A DNA stretch of 64,000 bases from Persicirhabdus sediminis (GTDB lineage: Bacteria > Verrucomicrobiota > Verrucomicrobiia > Verrucomicrobiales > Akkermansiaceae), in the NCBI RefSeq assembly GCF_016595495.1, contig NZ_JAENIM010000037.1, positions 1-64,000 of the forward strand. Reading direction: 5' to 3'. The position numbers and the translations under genes were made by a program. Positions 8,591 to 17,559 of the stretch are shown piece after piece. How positions within the stretch are numbered: the stretch's first letter is position 1; every line of letters begins with the position of its first letter. The notes beneath the pieces were generated by a model that worked only from the letters and a program-made list of their open reading frames with translations, did not search any database and had not been told where the DNA came from.

Positions 8591-8992
8591 TTGCGCTCTT
8601 TCAGAGCTTCCCCTTACATCTACATCAGGTCCTATGGTTGCGTTAGGCCTACGGCCTTGCCTTACCATAGGCTAGGCTGTTTTTCGCCTTCGGCGATTTT
8701 CTTTGGCTCTGCTTGGTGAGATTGTTGCGCTCTTTCAGAGCTTCAGCTTACATCGTCATCAGGTCCTATGGTTGCGTTAGGCCTACGGCCTTGCCTTACC
8801 ATAGGCTAGGCTGTTTTTCGCCTTCGGCGATTTTCTTTGGCTCTGCTTGGTGAGATTGTTGCGCTCTTTCAGAGCTTCACCATACATCGTCATCAGGTCC
8901 TATGGTTGCGTTAGGCCTGCGGCATTGCCTTACCATAGGCTAGGCTGTTGCACGCCTTCGGCGATTTTCTTTGGCTCTGCTCGGTGGGATTC
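8591..8992. repeat. Three 134-bp tandem copies of a structured element
   Basis: Copies begin at 8591, 8725 and 8859 (each at TTGCGCTCTTTCAGAGC) with an exact 134-base period. Copies 1 and 2 are almost identical, and copy 3 has drifted. Each has a small hairpin, then an outer stem CCTATGGT/ACCATAGG, an internal loop TGCGTT/TGCCTT, an inner stem AGGCC-TAC-GGCCT, then GGCTAGGCT and a CGCCTTCGGCG hairpin. In copy 3 the inner stem is broken (GGCAT). The copy at 362-476 keeps the same fold with different stem bases. Confidence 0.9.
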
Positions 8993-9335
8993 CAGCTGGA
9001 TGGTCTACGCCTCCAGCTAGATGGTTCCATTTCCAGCTAGATGATCCTTTTCCAGCTAGATGATTCCTTTTCCAGCTAGATGATTCCTTTTCCAGCTAGA
9101 TGATTCCATTTCCAGCTAGATGATTCCATTTCCAGCTAGATGATTCCATTTCCAGCTAGATGATCCTTTTCCAGCTAGATGATCCTTTTCCAGCTAGATG
9201 ATCCTTTTCCAGCTAGATGATTCCTTTTCCAGCTAGATGATTCCATTTCCAGCTAGATGATTCCATTTCCAGCTAGATGATCCATTTCCAGCTAGATGAT
9301 TCCTTTTCCAGCTGGCTGATTCCATTTCCAGCTAG
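8992..9335. repeat. 19-20-bp tandem array with CCAGCTAGATGAT core, about 18 units
   Basis: Units of the form TTCCAGCTAGATGATTCC(A/T)T repeat at 19- or 20-base spacing. The length switch comes from TGATTCC versus TGATCC. The outermost units are degenerate (CCAGCTGGATGG on the left, CCAGCTGGCTGA and CCAGCTAGTTGC on the right). The array follows the last 134-bp element directly and ends about 55 bases before the rpsA terminator. There are no spacers, so it is not CRISPR. Confidence 0.93.
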
Positions 9336-9391
9336 TTGCTTAGTTCTTGAGCTGAGCTGCTTTTCTGACGAGTTGACGGGTTATTTTTCGA

Positions 9392-9427
9392 TAAAAAAAA
9401 AGGCCGCTGGAATATCCAGCGACCTTT
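9392..9427 (-). terminator. rpsA intrinsic terminator
   Basis: On the minus strand AGGTCGCTGG pairs with CCAGCGGCCT around a short loop and is followed by a run of about nine T residues. It lies about 40 bases past the rpsA stop codon. Confidence 0.88.
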
Positions 9428-9467
9428 GAGAATTTTATTACCTGATGTTGGTCAGGCGGCGAGACGA

Positions 9468-11159
9468 TTAGTCTTCTGATGGGCTCCACTCTTCGGTAGA
9501 ACCAGCAGCCAGGTTGAATGCCTGCTCGAGTCCAACGAGGTCTCCGCTTGGGCGAAGTGTCTCGAAGCTTTGTGACTCTTTCTTGAGTTCGTCTTCTGAG
9601 TAAGCAACTGCCTTGATTGAAAGGCCGATACGACGCTCAACGCGGTCAACTTTGATGACGCGAGCTTCGATTTCATCACCCACTTTGATGACGTCTTTGA
9701 CGCGCTCAACGTGACCTTCACTGAGTTGTGAGATGTGGATGAGACCGTCGATGTCGTCTTCGAGGTTAACGAATGCACCAAAGCTTGCGATCTTAGCAAC
9801 TGATCCCTTAACGAGATCACCAACCTTGAACTTAGCTTCGATTTCGCTCCATGGATCAGACTCAAGCTGCTTGACGCCGAGAGATACACGCTGGTTCTCT
9901 TTGTCGATGCTGAGCACGATAGCTTCCACTTCGTCGCCCTTCTTGATGACTTCACTTGGGTGGTTGATCTTACGTGTCCAAGACAGGTCGGATACGTGGA
10001 TCATGCCGTCGATGCCTTCTTCCATAGCGATGAATGCACCGTATGCAGTGAGGTTACGAACTTCACCCTTAACGACTGTGCCGATTGGGTAACGCTCTTC
10101 GAGAACACTCCATGGGTTCTCCTCAAGCTGACGCACGCCGAGAGAGATCTTCTGCTCTTCGATGCTGATGCCGAGAACAACTGCTTCGATTTCTTGGTCG
10201 AGCTCAAGCACGTCGCTAGGACGAGTGATACGCTTAACCCAAGAGAGTTCAGAAACGTGAACGAGGCCTTCAACGCCTTTTTCGATTTCGATGAATGCAC
10301 CGTAAGGGAGGAGCTTAGTCACGCTACCCTTAACTTGGGTACCGATTGGGAACTTAGCTTCGATGTCTGCCCATGGGTTATCAGTCATCTGCTTGAGACC
10401 GAGTGAAACACGCTCCTTCTCACGATCAACATCAAGGATGAGAACGTCGATTGGCTGGCCAATGTGAAGAAGTGCTGATGGGTGGCTGATGCGACCCCAG
10501 CTCATGTCAGTTACGTGAAGCAGTCCGTCCATGCCCTGAAGATCGATGAATGCACCGAAGTCAGTGATGTTCTTAACGAAGCCTTGAACCTTGTCTCCAA
10601 CCTTAACAGTCTGGAGGAAGTTCTGGCGCTGCTCAGCGCGCTCAGCTTCGATAACTTCACGGCGAGAAAGAACGATGTTCTTGCGCTCGTCGTTAACTTT
10701 AACAATCTTAAATTCAAATACTTTACCGAGATACTCGTTAAGGTCTTTAGGTGGGATGATGTCCACTTGTGAGCCTGGAAGGAATGCTTCCACGCCAACG
10801 TTAACCATGAGGCCGCCTTTAACAACGCTCTTGATCTTACCTTTAACAAGGCCACCATCGTGGTATACACCAACGATTTTTTCCCAGTTCTTGCGATGAG
10901 CTGCCTTCTCTTTAGAGAGAACAACCATGCCTTCATCGTTTTCGAGTTTCATGAGAAGTACTTCTACTTCGTCACCGATCTCGATTTCGTCATCTTCAAA
11001 CTCAGAGAAAGGAATAGCTCCTTCTGATTTGTAGCCAATGTCGACTAATACGACCTGTGGCTTTTTGATGTCAATGATAGTGCCGTTAACTACTGCACCT
11101 TCTTCAAATTCACGGAATTTAGAATCAATTAAATCCGAGAGTTCTGTTGTTGTACTCAT
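9468..11159 (-). CDS. rpsA: 30S ribosomal protein S1
   Basis: The 563-residue protein carries six S1 RNA-binding domains (roughly residues 18-85, 100-165, 186-254, 271-341, 358-428 and 445-513). The last four are of the 'GAF(I/V)...(E/D)GL(I/V)H(V/I)S' type. S1 binds mRNA leaders and helps the 30S subunit unwind and load transcripts. Codon use differs from its neighbours: I see no CAGCTG word in the gene, although it is common in adjacent genes, consistent with strong codon selection. The gene has its own terminator and a structured leader. Confidence 0.97.
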   Translation of the reverse strand: MSTTTELSDLIDSKFREFEEGAVVNGTIIDIKKPQVVLVDIGYKSEGAIPFSEFEDDEIEIGDEVEVLLMKLENDEGMVVLSKEKAAHRKNWEKIVGVYHDGGLVKGKIKSVVKGGLMVNVGVEAFLPGSQVDIIPPKDLNEYLGKVFEFKIVKVNDERKNIVLSRREVIEAERAEQRQNFLQTVKVGDKVQGFVKNITDFGAFIDLQGMDGLLHVTDMSWGRISHPSALLHIGQPIDVLILDVDREKERVSLGLKQMTDNPWADIEAKFPIGTQVKGSVTKLLPYGAFIEIEKGVEGLVHVSELSWVKRITRPSDVLELDQEIEAVVLGISIEEQKISLGVRQLEENPWSVLEERYPIGTVVKGEVRNLTAYGAFIAMEEGIDGMIHVSDLSWTRKINHPSEVIKKGDEVEAIVLSIDKENQRVSLGVKQLESDPWSEIEAKFKVGDLVKGSVAKIASFGAFVNLEDDIDGLIHISQLSEGHVERVKDVIKVGDEIEARVIKVDRVERRIGLSIKAVAYSEDELKKESQSFETLRPSGDLVGLEQAFNLAAGSTEEWSPSED

Positions 11160-11580
11160 TATATTTAGGTTAAGGTTAGGTTCCTTGGTTTACTTTCCTC
11201 CTGCATTTGCCCCAGGATGTCCGACGGGTAACGGGGCGCCTACAACACCCGCCGGGAAGAAAGATTTTGGGACGCGCAAACTAGCTCAATCGCCCTACAT
11301 AGCAAGGAGAATGTGGCCAAATCTGTAGATTTTTTCCAGCTGGCTGAAAAATGCCACGCGCCGCAGCAAAAATGCGCCTCACCCGCTGTTATTCAGCTAG
11401 TTAAACACATCCGCAATACAAACAAGCGATGATATCACCACAATCCGCAGCCAGTAATCTCCAGCTGGGTGATTTCTCATCCTCAGCGTGTCATTTTTCA
11501 ATCATCAGCTAGCTCACTAGTTGAGCGAGTTTGCCTAGCTGGCGCGGTCCGTAGCACCATCACCAGCTAGAAAATTCCAG
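11160..11580 (-). promoter_or_regulatory. rpsA leader region with a strong hairpin
   Basis: This 420-base gap is the upstream region of rpsA and the downstream region of the GH20 gene. A 9-bp stem with one G-U pair (CCGACGGGT at 11221-11229 against ACCCGCCGG at 11247-11255) sits 62-96 bases before the rpsA start. A Shine-Dalgarno-like AGGAGG (complement at about 11197-11202) lies near 40 bases from the ATG, too far to serve it. S1 regulates its own synthesis in E. coli, so a leader structure would fit, but this is inference. The rest, toward 11580, holds scattered CAGCTGG and CTAG words only. Confidence 0.4.
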
Positions 11581-13137
11581 CTAGCGCCAAATTTGCGCTC
11601 TCTGCTGCTTAGTCACTTCCTCAAACTTCTTAAACCCGTCGTGGCTAGGTCCACCCCAAACACGATCAGCCATGACCGCCAACGGCATCTGGTAGAACTT
11701 ATTAAACCAGTCGTCTTCATTTTCCTCAGCACCATCAGCCCACAGGCACATCTTGTAGCCTAAGACCTGCTCGTGTTTCAGCGGCTTCCAGTTATCATAG
11801 AGCCATTCGTAGCGCACGTATCCGTAGTCGCCCGGCTTGCCCTCACCTTTACCAGGGGTCACATAAAGACCTTCTTTTCCTGACTCTGGCGTCAAGATCA
11901 CCTGATAGCCGGCATCTAAAATCGCCTTCTGACGTGGACGATTCCATACATTGATCACAATATCATCAGCTGGATGAATGCTCGTCTCGTTGCGTTTGGT
12001 TTTGTTCGGGCTGAAATTCCACCAGTTCCATATTTGTGTCGTTTTGCCGTGAGACTTAACCAGCTCATTCACCTCATTGATCCAATCCACAAAAATATCT
12101 CCCGGATGGCTAAAGCCCATCTCCATCGCCGCAGCTACCATTTCAGGCGCTGCATTCTTCTGCTCGTCGTACTGCCATTCATCACCACCGATGTGAAAAT
12201 ATTGACTGTCAAATAGCGGAATCCACTCGTTGAGCAGATTATTGATCCACTCACGGTTTTTCCTTTTGGATACGTCAATCACCCAGGCCTGATTCTTTTC
12301 GTTAGCTTCATCGCCCTGCCACTTCGCCTGACGCATACTCGCTGATTTAAAACCTAACTCAGGCGCGTAATTCGTAATCCAAGTAGCGTGCGCTGGCAGA
12401 TCAATCTCTGGCACAATCTCAATGTGATACTTAGCCGCATAGTCCTGCAGGTGGCGGATGTCTTTTTTTGAATAAGCCTGCTCACTTGCCAGCCCTGGGT
12501 AAACCTCACTCTTCAGACGGAATCCATTCCACTCCGTGAAATGCAAGTGCAAGACATTCATCTTCAAGCGCGCCATCTGACGCATCAACTTCTCCAAATA
12601 CTCGATCTCAAAATACCGGCGACCGCAGTCGACCATCATGGCCCGCTGCTTCACCTTTGGCTGGTCTACCACCATGCCTTTAGCCACTGCATCACCAGTG
12701 CCAGCTAGCTGGCTCAATGTCTGCAGTCCATAAAAGATACCTGTGTTTGTTGAAGCCGATAGCTTGATCTGATCACCCACTTCCAGCTGGTAGGCTTGTT
12801 CACCTAGCTTCTTGTTAGCGCCATCCAGCTCTATCACCAAATGCGCCGCCTGCTTATCCGTTAGCTTGATATCAGCCTTACTAATCTCAGCCCACTCAGA
12901 TTTGAACACCGCAAATTCATTAGCCAATAGCTCAAGGTCGCTAGCCTCCACAAAAACACCTAGCTGAGTAGGCCACGCCAACTCACCACCAGTCAGAGAC
13001 CACGGCTGCGTGGCTGGCACCGTCACCGGGCTCTGCTCTGCCCGCATCTCCGCACCTGAGAAACTAACCCAAACACCCACAGCTGCAGCCATTAGGCCAG
13101 AGCTATAACAACGACTCGTCTTCTTCAAATCATTCAT
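11581..13137 (-). CDS. Beta-N-acetylhexosaminidase, GH20 family (copy 1)
   Basis: The 518-residue secreted enzyme removes terminal GlcNAc or GalNAc from glycans. It has an N-terminal signal segment (SSGLMAAAVGVWVSFSGA), the GH20b-type domain ('EGYQLEV..'-like; here GEQAYQLEVGDQIKL with FYGLQTLSQL), then the catalytic barrel with HIGGDEW, in which Asp319-Glu320 form the substrate-assisted catalytic pair. It is a close paralogue of the gene at 19107-20663: same length, same catalytic position and long identical blocks in the barrel. Three sulfatases lie between the copies. Confidence 0.95.
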   Translation of the reverse strand: MNDLKKTSRCYSSGLMAAAVGVWVSFSGAEMRAEQSPVTVPATQPWSLTGGELAWPTQLGVFVEASDLELLANEFAVFKSEWAEISKADIKLTDKQAAHLVIELDGANKKLGEQAYQLEVGDQIKLSASTNTGIFYGLQTLSQLAGTGDAVAKGMVVDQPKVKQRAMMVDCGRRYFEIEYLEKLMRQMARLKMNVLHLHFTEWNGFRLKSEVYPGLASEQAYSKKDIRHLQDYAAKYHIEIVPEIDLPAHATWITNYAPELGFKSASMRQAKWQGDEANEKNQAWVIDVSKRKNREWINNLLNEWIPLFDSQYFHIGGDEWQYDEQKNAAPEMVAAAMEMGFSHPGDIFVDWINEVNELVKSHGKTTQIWNWWNFSPNKTKRNETSIHPADDIVINVWNRPRQKAILDAGYQVILTPESGKEGLYVTPGKGEGKPGDYGYVRYEWLYDNWKPLKHEQVLGYKMCLWADGAEENEDDWFNKFYQMPLAVMADRVWGGPSHDGFKKFEEVTKQQRAQIWR

Positions 13138-13370
13138 TGATGCCTAAACTACGTAATCTCAACTATTTCTCTAGCACAAAGAAATAACAATATCATTACA
13201 CCATTTGAGACTCTATGAAGAAAACCCAGCTTGCGGAGCCAGTCTTTTAGTTAGTTTGAAATCAAAACCACGCCAGTCAGCAGCTGGCTATAAACGGCTG
13301 CCAGCTACTTTATCAGCTACTTTGCTTGGCTAAAAAATGCCCAGCACCTCTGATCTCAAACTTCTATCAA

Positions 13371-15275
13371 CTACTTATATTTATCACGTTCAGCTTCCCA
13401 GTCGTATAGCTTGAAGCCCATTTCATCTAGAGCTGGGTTTAGTGATATCATGTGGCGGAAATGCTTCAGATCTAGATTTTCTAGTCGTTCCTGATAATCC
13501 GCAAAGAGCTTCTTATCCATGGCCTCCACAGCACAGCGAGCGCGGAAAAATATAGATCTATCAACTGTCTCCATGGCATCGATGATATGATTAATGCCAA
13601 GCTCTTTTTCACCTAGGTGAGTTAGAGCCTCCGCAGCCACAATGCCAACATCAAGGCATGGATCATCCAGTGATTTCATCAATGCTCCCTTGGCTGGCTG
13701 AGCATTCGCGCCCAATGCTAGACAGCCATGAGCGGCCCAGAATCTCACAGACTCGTTGTCATCTGAAAGTCTCTTGATCAGCTCAGGTAATTGGCTCGCA
13801 TTCTTAGTGTCTACCATTTCAGCGGTTTCAATGATTCTATCAATGGGGAATCCCTCTTCTCGTACATAATGGAATGGGGTTATCACCTTGCCATAAATAG
13901 ACTCAGGTACAAACGCAGGGTCTTTGACATCACGAACACGCTTGTTATTAACATCGCGCAGCTTGACTAACACATCCTTGTATTTTGCATCATTCGCCAA
14001 ATTATTCACCTCCCAAGGATCATTGACGACATCGTACAACCCCTCACGATCTTTTGCTTCGTAGAGAGCGCGTTGGATCGCATTGCCCTCGCCAGCCTGA
14101 TAGAGCGACTTCGTTTCCATCACACTTGGAAAACACCTCTTCTGATAGTCGCAAAATAGCGACAAAGGACGATGAGGCATATAGTTGCGGATGTAATGGA
14201 AATTCTCCCAGCGCACCGCTCGTGTCGTATCATAAAGCGAATCCATCCTCTCGCGAGCAAAGTACAAATACTCGGACTCCTCAGTATCTTGTTCACCTAA
14301 AAATGGTTTCCCCTCCATGTACTCAGGCACCTGCACACCTGCTAGACTGAGTACCGTTGGCGCAAAATCAGAAAAACCAACTAATCTATCAACGACCTCG
14401 CCCGGCTGAGCTGGCGCTAGATGTTTGAACTTCTCAGGAAAATAAATCAACAGCGGTACACGCGTGCCAGTTTCATATAGATACCTTTTACTGCGTGGCA
14501 AAGTCCCGCCATGATCGCCAAAATAAAAGACGATGGTATCATCAGCTAGACCTTCACGCTCCAGCTGTCTGAGCACGCGCCCCACTTCGGTATCCATCTC
14601 ATTGATAGAAAAATAATACTTCGCCCATTCCTTTCGCACAGAGTCTGTATCCATCTGATAGGGAGGCACCAGCATCCTCGCCTTATCCTCTTCTGATGGC
14701 TCATGATCTTTCAGTCGAAGCTGAGCTGACTCATGGCTCGTTAGGATATTCAGGTGACAGAAAAATGGTTTATCTGCCGGTCGATTTCCAACGATGCTTA
14801 TCTTTGATGGCTTATCATGTTTCCAGAATCTATCATTAATTCTCTCATCAAAAAAAGTATCCAGCATTTCGAACCCTTTGCTGTAGTTATAGTCGTACTT
14901 GTCTCTAAAAACATTGTAATAACCAGCTCTGCGCAGCAGCAGTAAATAGGCTTCGAACTCATCAGGAATAGGGAAATTACTGCGCATATTCAGCGTGCCC
15001 ATGCGCTGAGCTGTATTGCCCATGAGTAGGGTAAATCGTGCCGGAGCACACACAGGAGCATTTGCATATGCCCACTCGTAACGCACACCTTCAGCCGCGA
15101 GTTTATCTAGCTGCGGCGTATCAGCAAGTGTATCGCCATAACAAGCTAATGTTGGGCTATTGTCCTCACTGCTGAGCCATAAAATATTAGGTAAAGGACT
15201 GCTTGCGGCACTTAGCGCCGATGCATGTGCTAGCCCGACTGCGACTAAGCCGAGTATATGTTTTTTTTCCACCAT
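13371..15275 (-). CDS. Cysteine-type sulfatase with C-terminal HEAT-like repeats
   Basis: This is a 634-residue exported S1-type sulfatase. A signal peptide is followed by the metal-binding start 'PNILWLSSEDN' and the formylglycine motif CAPAR (Cys76), which must be oxidised by a maturase not seen in this window. 'VFYFGDHGG' supplies further metal ligands. After about residue 490 come two or three HEAT-like helical repeats ('DDNESVRFWAAHGCLALG', 'DDPCLDVGIVAAEALTHLG'). The front part resembles heparan-N-sulfatase-like enzymes, but the substrate cannot be fixed from sequence alone. The neighbouring GH20 and sulfatases suggest sulfated amino-sugar glycans. Confidence 0.9.
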   Translation of the reverse strand: MVEKKHILGLVAVGLAHASALSAASSPLPNILWLSSEDNSPTLACYGDTLADTPQLDKLAAEGVRYEWAYANAPVCAPARFTLLMGNTAQRMGTLNMRSNFPIPDEFEAYLLLLRRAGYYNVFRDKYDYNYSKGFEMLDTFFDERINDRFWKHDKPSKISIVGNRPADKPFFCHLNILTSHESAQLRLKDHEPSEEDKARMLVPPYQMDTDSVRKEWAKYYFSINEMDTEVGRVLRQLEREGLADDTIVFYFGDHGGTLPRSKRYLYETGTRVPLLIYFPEKFKHLAPAQPGEVVDRLVGFSDFAPTVLSLAGVQVPEYMEGKPFLGEQDTEESEYLYFARERMDSLYDTTRAVRWENFHYIRNYMPHRPLSLFCDYQKRCFPSVMETKSLYQAGEGNAIQRALYEAKDREGLYDVVNDPWEVNNLANDAKYKDVLVKLRDVNNKRVRDVKDPAFVPESIYGKVITPFHYVREEGFPIDRIIETAEMVDTKNASQLPELIKRLSDDNESVRFWAAHGCLALGANAQPAKGALMKSLDDPCLDVGIVAAEALTHLGEKELGINHIIDAMETVDRSIFFRARCAVEAMDKKLFADYQERLENLDLKHFRHMISLNPALDEMGFKLYDWEAERDKYK

Positions 15276-15752
15276 CTGGTTTAATAATCGTATCTGTTTT
15301 TGCTGGTTCTATCAATGATGACCTAACTCATCTCTGAGTGGACAAAAAAACTACCGACCAGCCAAAGTGTATGACCTATCACCATAGAGATCGTACAGAG
15401 CTAAGCGATGAATATTTCAATAATTAGCTAGATTCAGCTAAATACACACAGAGAGAATTGAAACTCACGCCCCGAGAACAACCGCAAGCAACTGACAAAC
15501 AGACAGTTAAATAATAAACCACCAACTAAACACAATACCTCAAACCATCAAACAACTATGACTCAGCTGACTAGGAAAACGATAATCAACCCCTAGACAG
15601 ATCACAAAAAACGACTAACTAACTTCAACACCCAGCCCTAACACTGCGTAGATTGGTGATCGCGTAGCCAGCCAGCTACACGACCACCTCGAGCATTCGA
15701 GCTAGAGAAAACTCCAGCTCGTCATGCCGACGATTTAACTGCTCAAATGGCC
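15276..15752. other. 477-base gap between two sulfatase genes
   Basis: No gene, RNA or convincing terminator is visible. The stretch is A/C-rich on the plus strand with scattered CAGCTG/CTAGCT words. It must hold the promoter of the sulfatase that ends at 13371, but no clear box could be chosen. Confidence 0.5.
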
Positions 15753-17273
15753 TTATTTCACGCCAATATACTCGCCAGTAAGCGGATTGTATCGCCCTCT
15801 AGCAGCATGCAAATCCTCAGGCCAAGGAATGCCATTGGGCAAATGATTTGGCGAACCAAAGAGAGGCGGAATATTATCTTTATTCCATTCTTCCCACTGT
15901 TTGCGCAGCTGCTGCATGCGCTCAGGCTCCTGCTGGCTCAGGTCAGTACTTTCGTACGGGTCATTATTTAAATTGAAGAGTTGTGGTGGATCGTCGCTAA
16001 AGGTGAAGAAATCCCTCGTTGCATGCACTAACTTCCAGCCACCTTTCTGGATCGCCCAGTTATCGCCCACGCGCCAGTAGATTGCATCGTGAGGCGCGCC
16101 TTTTTTCTTACCTTGGAGAAATGGAGTTAGATTAACACCATCGATAGCCTCTGGGATAGGCTGGCCAGCAGCAGCTAGAATAGTTGGCAGTACATCTATC
16201 TGCACCACAGGCTCACTGAAAACTTGCCCAGCTGGAATCTGTTTTGGCCAGCTGACGATGTAGGGCACGCGAATGCCACCTTCATAAATTTGTCCTTTCT
16301 GCCCACCAAATGGCACATTCCACGAACCGTTATCTTCAGGTTTGCCGCCGTTGTCTGAAATCGCAAACACGATCGTATTCTCACGCAAACCTAACTCTTC
16401 TAGCCGATCGAGAAATCGACCAATCTCAGTATCCATCTGCCACAGTTCTGCTAGCCCCTTGATGCGCTTCTCTCTTGGGGTATTAAACTGTCTATGGCCA
16501 TCTGCATTTTTCGGCACCTCATAGCCATTTTTGTCGAAATACTCACGGATGCGTTCTTTGTAGTCACCAGTAGCCTCGTTAGGCCCGTGCATCGCCGTAT
16601 AGGACATGTACATGAAAAATGGCTGTTCAGCCTCGTGCTGACGGTTCACAAAATCAATCGCCTTGTCGGTATAAACCTCACTCAGATACATTGACTTGTC
16701 ATTAACCGTCACCGGTTCATCCCAAAACACAATGCCCTTTTCTACCTGAAATGAACGCAAGAAGTTTTGGTTCCCCGGCTCCACCAACCCCCAGTATTCG
16801 TCAAACCCACGCTTGTGAGGAAGCTGCTCAGCAGAACTGCCAAGGTGCCACTTACCAAAAGCAAAAGTACGATACCCCGCCTCCTTCATGTAGTCAGCCA
16901 TCGTTGATTCGCTCAAGCGCAGCCCATCCAGAGTATTTTCATCTTGGCGGCGCGCGCCTTTGTGTTGCTCGTAGCCAGTACGCGCCTGATATTTACCAGT
17001 CACCAGCGATGCGCGAGATGGCCCACACATCGGCGAGGTCACGTAGCCATTCTCAAATCGTACCCCACTAGCTGCCAAAGCATCCATGCTAGGCGTCTGG
17101 GTATACACGCCTGCCTGATTCGCTCCAAGGTCGGCATACCCCATATCATCGATGTAGATGACAACTATGTTGGGTTTACTAACATCCTCCGCATTCACCG
17201 ACTCAGCTGCAGCTATTGAGCTGGCTGATAGAAGAATACCTAGAGTTTTGATAACTTTCGTTTTGAAATTCAT
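15753..17273 (-). CDS. Cysteine-type arylsulfatase-like sulfatase
   Basis: This 506-residue exported enzyme has the S1 sulfatase layout. After the signal peptide comes 'PNIVVIYIDDMGYADLG' with the two metal-binding aspartates, then the formylglycine motif MCGPSRASL (Cys83) and GKWHLG. The middle has 'FAISDNGGKPEDNG', and the C-terminus is the usual small sulfatase subdomain. It resembles the arylsulfatase A and N-acetylgalactosamine-6-sulfatase group. It faces the third sulfatase across a 286-base divergent promoter region. Confidence 0.93.
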   Translation of the reverse strand: MNFKTKVIKTLGILLSASSIAAAESVNAEDVSKPNIVVIYIDDMGYADLGANQAGVYTQTPSMDALAASGVRFENGYVTSPMCGPSRASLVTGKYQARTGYEQHKGARRQDENTLDGLRLSESTMADYMKEAGYRTFAFGKWHLGSSAEQLPHKRGFDEYWGLVEPGNQNFLRSFQVEKGIVFWDEPVTVNDKSMYLSEVYTDKAIDFVNRQHEAEQPFFMYMSYTAMHGPNEATGDYKERIREYFDKNGYEVPKNADGHRQFNTPREKRIKGLAELWQMDTEIGRFLDRLEELGLRENTIVFAISDNGGKPEDNGSWNVPFGGQKGQIYEGGIRVPYIVSWPKQIPAGQVFSEPVVQIDVLPTILAAAGQPIPEAIDGVNLTPFLQGKKKGAPHDAIYWRVGDNWAIQKGGWKLVHATRDFFTFSDDPPQLFNLNNDPYESTDLSQQEPERMQQLRKQWEEWNKDNIPPLFGSPNHLPNGIPWPEDLHAARGRYNPLTGEYIGVK

Positions 17274-17364
17274 TACTTACAAAATACGTTCTAAAAACCT
17301 AACAATGGACAATTATTTACGTGATAATTTCCATGTAAACATAAATATGATTACGCTAAGAAAA

Positions 17365-17381
17365 TTAGTGTCTTACACTAA
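17365..17381. promoter_or_regulatory. Perfect 7-bp inverted repeat in the divergent sulfatase promoter region
   Basis: TTAGTGT-CTT-ACACTAA lies between the divergent sulfatase starts (17273 and 17560), about 90 bases from the minus-strand start. It could be an operator for a shared regulator. Evidence is limited to symmetry and position. Confidence 0.3.
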
Positions 17382-17559
17382 ATAAGCTCATACTACAGCC
17401 ACCATTGCTCAGCCACCGCTGAGGCCACCCAGCTTTTTGGCAAATGAATGCCTATTCATAGAAAAAGACATCAAGGTTCATCAGTAGACGACGTATCTAT
17501 GGGTAAGGCAATTGCCCCCAGCACCTCACCCTAGCTAGAATATTCTAATCAGAGCACTC

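Larger units (their letters stand above)
8462..9467. other. 1-kb non-coding region dominated by repeats
   Basis: The region has no credible gene. It contains three 134-bp structured repeats (8591-8992), a CCAGCTAG tandem array (8992-9335) and the rpsA terminator (9392-9427). The first 130 bases form the upstream region of the CbiX-like gene, where I see no clear promoter. Confidence 0.8.

Noticed and set aside
505-9335. Possible CRISPR arrays
   Set aside because: The repeats are directly contiguous or vary only in the same short unit, with no unique spacers of even length and no cas genes in the window.
9452-10936. Several long Ser/Lys-rich and Asp/Asn-rich frames overlapping rpsA
   Set aside because: They are shadow frames produced by the biased codon use of rpsA. 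The rpsA frame with six S1 domains is unambiguous.
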